The position numbers and the translations under genes were made by a program. From the NCBI GenBank assembly GCA_963682025.1, contig OY821521.1, forward strand, positions 100,121,354 to 100,185,353: a DNA stretch of 64,000 bases, given 5' to 3'. This document shows positions 58,867-64,000 of the stretch, piece by piece. Numbering within the stretch: the first letter of the stretch is position 1; each line of letters starts with the position of its first letter. The DNA is from Cordilura impudica. Its lineage: Eukaryota > Arthropoda > Insecta > Diptera > Scathophagidae. The notes beneath the pieces were generated by a model. That model made no database searches, had not been told where the DNA came from, and saw nothing but the letters and a program-made list of their open reading frames with translations.

Positions 58867-58970
58867 TGTTTGAAGATTAAATTTTAACTAGTTTTTCAAC
58901 TGGTATTGCTTAGAATGTTGGAATATATTAAGAACTTCAGGGCGACCAAAGTCAGACAGCGCCATATGTT

Positions 58971-61749
58971 TTGGTGGGGGGGGGGAAGGGGGTTTATTGT
59001 ATTAACTTCACACAATCGGCAAATTAGTGCTGCGCAGTAAGAATTCTAATAATTCTTAATATTAGAATATTACTAAAAGCGTTGAATTCAAACAAGTGGT
59101 AAGGCCAGGTTAAGTCGAACAAAATTTAAAACAAAATTTTCTTCAAAAATCTGATGGCTAATTACAGCATTCGATATCGAGTAATTTTAGTTGAAATTCC
59201 ACATTTTGGTTTATTATTTAAAGAAGAAAGACAAACGCCAGACCTAATTTCACTTTTACTCTTAATTAGGGTCTATAATTTGTTAATTGTGACAGAACAT
59301 AACTATTCTTAGTACTTTATTTTAGAAAATTCAAAAAAATTTCGATCCAAAAATTTCGAAAATGGATACGACGATTACACGCCTGTTGGCTACAAAGTTC
59401 TATTAAATACCAGAAATTAGATGTGATGTTAAATAGGAATTAATTATTTTGAACTTTCATAATAACAATAAATTATGTAAAATGAAAGGTAAAGTTATTT
59501 CCAACAAAGAATTCTTAATTCACTTTTTAATTCACTTTATTTATTTTATTGGGTCAGTCATGACATAATTTCTGGCATTACACCACTTTTTTTATGAACA
59601 TACTCGTAAATTCTCAAAAAAAAAAAAAAAAATACAGAATTACATGCGAATGCGAATGTGAATGAACAAATGTGTTGATTACATCCAAGTATACATGTGG
59701 ACACGAACATTGTCATAAACTTTAAAGACCTTAAACATCATAAACCACTTTTTCTTACATACAAAGTACGAATTTATCACTTTTCCTGCTTTTTTGTAGT
59801 TGAAAAACAAATTATTATCTGACATTTTTATGATAGTTTAGGTGGAATTTTAAAACAAAATTTGTTTTGCATAATACTCAGCTTACTTGGTTGTGCCAAA
59901 GCAGAAAACAAAACTAAAATAAAACACATACAAAAAGGATTGGTTTTCTTTGTTAAATATTCAGCGCCATCTGCAGGCGATAAATGTTTCTGTTCTCTGT
60001 ATGTATTGCACACTTTTTTGTTTAACCTCAAAATATTTTGTAGTTTTGTTTTTGTCAAATCATTTGTTATTTTGACATTATCATTTATTTTTATTTTTTT
60101 TTTTTTGCTTACTAATATTTTTTACTTGTAGTGGTTTTTGATTTTAACATTTTGCTAAGGTGTCAGAGTCTTTAAACGATTTTTTTTCATAATGAAAGTG
60201 AAACTGAAGTGGTTTATTTATATATGGGTTAACAGATTATTGAGAGAGTTACAAATTGCTTCATTGCTATACAGAAATACTTATTTATATATGTAAGTAT
60301 TACAAAACAAAAAGATTATGGCAAAGGCGCTTTAATATTATAATAATAAAAATAATACTTTATATAAAATAAGAAAACAAAATGATATACTAAAATGAGA
60401 AAACTTAGTTCCCTGTCATGGTATTATTCATAAAATTTATTATTTTGATCACTGATAATTTCCATTTACAAATCAATGTTAACATCCTTTAGGCAATAGT
60501 TGACATTAACCTAACATGAGTTAAATTTTATAAGATTCGTGTTATGGAAATATTTGTTTACTTCACTATCTCTAACTAGCAGTTGCCATAAATGCAATTA
60601 ATCCAGTTTAACTAAAGCTTAAGGCATTAATAATGAAAATGACGGAAAGAAAAAAATAATATAGACAGACAATTGTACAGATACAAATGAAAAACAAGTT
60701 GAGATACGCGTTTTCAAACATCACATTGCGCAAAAAAATTTAAATTTCAAGTTACTAAATCAAAACGAAAGACTCAAGACACAAGCGGGTATTTGATAAT
60801 GCCGGTAAATAAAATCTAACGAAAATAACCATATTGAAATGATAAATTAAAGAAAACTTGACCACAAATATTTTATATCTTAACAAAAAAAAAACAAAAA
60901 TACTTAACAAGAATAACTGCAAATCTCTACAACAAAACATACTAGAATTTCAATTTTTCTGTAGGTATATGAAAACATACTCGTACTTATATGTGAAAAG
61001 ACATTTGGTAACATGTTCTAGCAGTTTGTCATCGACACATAAGACATTTTGCTTAACAACTGCAAAAACAAAAAATCGAAATAAAAAGATACGACAACTT
61101 GGCTGCTGTTGCCTGTCGGCATAATTGACACAATTTGAATAAATTCAAGTTGTGTTCACTTATCTCGTATGTATGAATATACATAAATACGATGTAGTCT
61201 ATTCTAGGCTTGCTTATTCGACTAAAAATTCGTTATAAAAATTGGCAAGATATTTAAAAAAAAGTAGATATCAGCATATTTGTCTGAATTGCTTGATAAT
61301 ACCGTGTAAATGCTTATAAATCACTGTAAATATAAAATCATGCACGTTGCAAATACTTGTGGTATCTAGTGTTGATAGTGTCACAGTTCGATTATATATA
61401 TATGTGTGTATGTGTGTTTATATAAAGTTTTTATGGTTTTCATTTAGCTGGAATTGTGGTCACCAATTTTGTTGATGCCGTTTATAAGTTCATTATGTTG
61501 GTGTTTATTTGATTGGAATTTTAAAGTACGTAGTTATTTAGATAGGCTACGGTCAAGCTCGAACATTCGAGCTACTCGAGGTGAGCACGTAGTAAAAGCT
61601 GGCATTTTTCATATTTGAAAGTATGTAACAAGATAAATATATGTATTTAATGTAACAAAAGTATCCTTTTAGGGATCGTACAGGTACCAGGAATAGCATC
61701 CTTAGATTTCAGTTGAATTGGACTTTACTCGCCAAAAAAGAGTTGCGTG
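58971..61749. other. AT-rich spacer; G-run at the LINE 5' boundary
   Basis: A G-rich tract (GGTGGGGGGGGGGAAGGGGG, 58973-58993) sits just outside or at the 5' end of the LINE. The rest has poly(A) and (TAA)n tracts and short frames only. No gene supported. Confidence 0.35.
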
Positions 61750-62345
61750 AGTGATCATCATCGTACAGCCCACCCCCTTCCAGCCAGAATCTTTTAATTT
61801 AGACTGTAGGTTCCCCTGTCGGCGTAAGGATCCAGAAGAAGGGATTTTTGTGTATTAAGGGGTTAAAAGCGGCCAAAAAAAAGCGGAATATGGTAACAAA
61901 TGAATCTAGAAATATGAAATTTGGTTGTAGACTCAATCCGAGAAAAAAAATTGGATCAGAAATATTTATTTTCAAATCGGCCATTTAAGGGGAAAACGGC
62001 CTAAAAGGGTAAAAATGGTACTTTTTTTGCATCTTCTTGACATATTAGTCTATATATATAAATTTCGGTATTAAGCCTCCACCGAATACGTGTGCATCAG
62101 TCAAGAATGACTTTATTGCTAATTCTGACGTCTAGGGGAGGAAAAATGGCCAAAAAAAGGGAAGAGTGTATGTTCCTCTAAACAAAGAATCTAGGAATAT
62201 CAAGAATATTAAGGGGTGTGAAAACGGCCCGTTAGTATAAAAGAATTCCACCAGAGACACAAACATCGGCCAAAAAGTTATTCAATTCGAGCCATTACAT
62301 GGTAAAAACTGGTAAAAAAAATGGGAAAACTGGTACTTTTAGACT
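61750..62345. repeat. Degenerate duplicated block rich in AAAACGGCC motifs
   Basis: Phrases such as 'aatctag(a/g)aatat', 'ttaaggggtg/ttaaggggaaaacggcc' and 'aaaaatggtacttttt/aaaactggtactttt' recur in the same order in about 61900-62030 and 62205-62345. It may be two copies of an old repeat. Confidence 0.4.
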
Positions 62346-62365
62346 TGCAAATTTTAATTTGGAAA

Positions 62366-63027
62366 TACAGTCAGTATAGACCGATACCGTATATCATGCA
62401 TTTACAGAATCGGTCTTAGATCCAACTAATTTGGTTTAGAAAATAAGCATAAACCAAATATTAATTTTTTGCTTGCAGATCTGAAAAAGTTCATATCCAA
62501 TGATGTATTTATATAGGGACTAGGCCGAAAAATGGACCGATCCTGAACATATTTGTTAAAGTTACTTATTTTTTGGAAAGACATATACAAACCAAATTTA
62601 AGCAAAATTTATGTAATACTTTTTTTTGTAGGTTTCAGTGAAGATCTTGAAGTAGCTTTTTATGCGGCCATTGACTAGAAATTATCCCATAGCGATTATT
62701 TTTGGACTACTGATTAATGTATTTAATAAACTTACAAAAACCCAGTTTGACTGAGATCTATTTGCTAATTTAGATTTTACGGCAAGTTACGTTGATCTCA
62801 CAGGGGTAAGTTGAATGGGTATTTGGTCTCTTTTCACCAATTTTTATAGCGTTTGTCCTATGTCTTATAAAAGCTCATATACCAAGTTTTATTAAAATGT
62901 ATTTAAATTTGCTACGTGTAGTTTTTTTTACACGGTTTACACAGACGGACAGTCGGACAGACGGAGGAATGGACGGACGGCCATCCCTAAATCGACACAG
63001 AAAGTGATTCTGAGTCGATCGATATAA
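62366..63027 (-). mobile_element. HINE family 1, truncated by a Helitron
   Basis: Minus-oriented copy from a decayed palindrome (AGTCAGTATAGACCG, 62368) through CGGACGG repeats (62970) to GTGATTCTGAGTCGATCGATATA (63004-63026), at which a Helitron 5' end begins. The HINE 5' terminus is missing. Confidence 0.65.
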
Positions 63028-63659
63028 TCTATATATATAAAATTGAATGTGTGTTTGTTTATTTGTTTGTTTGTTTGTGTGTACCTTATAGGAGACCAAA
63101 CCTCTGGACCGATCTTCCTGAAATTTTCACAGCATTTAACTGGGACTCTGGCATGATTAATAGGGTACTTTTTTTTTACCACGCCCACTTTTACGCCCAC
63201 TTTTTTAAAATTATGTAATTGCTCCCATATATTTTTTAACAGATTTACTTCAAATTGTATACACATTATACTCCAAGCGAGGTATAAATAAACATTTCTT
63301 ACGCCACGCCCCCTTTCACGCCCCTTTTCATGCCAAATTTTGTTTGAAAGTTTTAAACTTTTTTTTCTCTGTACAAATTTGTTCCTTCCAACGGATTTTT
63401 TTATTTGGTAGTATATTGCTCTTAATACTGTTAACGTCGCCATATAACTATGAACCACGCCCATTTCACCGCCCCCTTTTTTTTTACTTATACCACTAAC
63501 AATGTTTGCTATACAAAATAATTTTTTTGTAATATGTATTTATCTAAAGTTTTATACACTTTTTATCTACAGGTAAGGTAGCCATACATTTTTTTATTAC
63601 CAAGTCCCCCTTTTTCGCCCCATTTTACCTTAAATCATAATTAATCTGCTTTCAATCTA
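63028..63659 (+). mobile_element. Helitron 5' portion
   Basis: Begins TCTATATATATAAAATTGAA after A, then (GTTT)n and the ACCGATCTTCCTGAAATTTTC block shared with the Helitron at 43434. Contains repeated ACGCCC motifs. No CTRR end before the next 5' end at 63660. Confidence 0.6.
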
Positions 63660-64000
63660 TCTATATATATAAAAATGAATGTGTGTTTGTTTGTGCTTTA
63701 TAGGAGGCCAAACCAAAGAACCGATCTTCGTGAAATTTTCAGAGCGTGTTACTGTGACTCTGGAAGGAATAATATGCTATATAAATTTTTGATTGGACAA
63801 AGGGGCGGTGCCACGCCCATATAACCCAAAATTTGGAAAAGTCATATCACGGGAATTTTTTACCTACAGCAGTCATATTTGGTACATATGGTATTAGCAT
63901 GAATAGAAATACATACAAGAAGAAAAGTGGGCGGGACCACGCCCCTTTTTAGAAAAATAAAAAATCGTAATATCTTCTAAACTACTGGAAGGATCGTCAT
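63660..64000 (+). mobile_element. Helitron 5' portion, cut by window edge
   Basis: TCTATATATATAAAAATGAA start, GTTT tract, ACCGATCTTCGTGAAATTTTC and CCACGCCC blocks like the neighbour. It continues beyond the window. The exact first base is ambiguous because TCTA is repeated (63656 or 63660). Confidence 0.6.

Larger units (their letters stand above)
50835..58970 (-). mobile_element. Jockey-like LINE with two nested DNA elements
   Basis: Minus strand: 5' region near 58970, ORF1 (58866-57860), ORF2 (endonuclease, then RT) to about 51222, and a 3' UTR ending in AAATAAAATAAAA at about 50840. It is interrupted by a 3772-bp Transib element (53735-57506) and a 493-bp MITE (52411-52903). Removing both leaves about 3.9 kb, near full length for Jockey-clade elements. 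ORF1 with three CCHC-like fingers, followed closely by an endonuclease-RT ORF2, is the Jockey-clade plan. Confidence 0.8.

Overview
This window looks like repeat-dense, AT-rich nuclear DNA from a higher (brachyceran) fly. A calyptrate such as a blowfly or house-fly relative fits, but that placement is inference. The reasons are a tRNA-Lys-primed Osvaldo/Ulysses-like LTR retrotransposon, a rosa-type DD41D mariner, Jockey- and CR1-like LINEs, a Transib transposon, and many copies of a DINE-1/Helentron-like element. There is no bacterial gene organisation. I can support only one host-type coding exon (12203-12301, minus strand), so the window is probably intronic or intergenic DNA filled by transposons.

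Layout. 1-6920: Ty3/Gypsy-type element on the minus strand with partial pol, a -1 frameshift site, gag, primer-binding site and a probable long LTR. 6960-9345: degenerate tandem repeats, then a mariner relic split by a LINE fragment. 9355-9885: a palindromic MITE carrying a 181-bp tRNA-derived SINE with a perfect 12-bp target duplication. 10.2-18.6 kb: HINE (DINE-like) copies, the host exon, and a complete rosa-like DD41D transposon. 20.2-25.6 kb: the two ends of a second HINE family enclosing two adjacent TWA-target MITEs and a hAT MITE. 25.6-28.6 kb: IS630/Tc1-mariner relics and a small MITE. 28.65-31.85 kb: a LINE with an intact 930-residue endonuclease/reverse transcriptase. 33.5-35.5 kb: a foldback element built of 21-bp repeats, hit by a HINE. 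38.4-42.4 kb: a LINE relic with a second, antisense LINE inside it. 43.4-44.7 kb: a Helitron. 46.45-48.18 kb: a Tc1-like element with a Helitron inside. 50.8-59.0 kb: a Jockey-like LINE interrupted by a MITE and by a complete 3772-bp Transib (RAG1-like) transposon. 62.4-64.0 kb: another HINE and two Helitron 5' ends.

The genes here do not form a pathway. They are selfish elements, and the insertion order can be read from nested junctions and target-site duplications. The most notable items are: the Transib element, whose ends start with CACAGTG and are followed by a nonamer-like A-rich block; the G-GGA-AAC frameshift heptamer at the gag/pol overlap; the SINE; the foldback element; and two HINE families sharing the same terminal signature.
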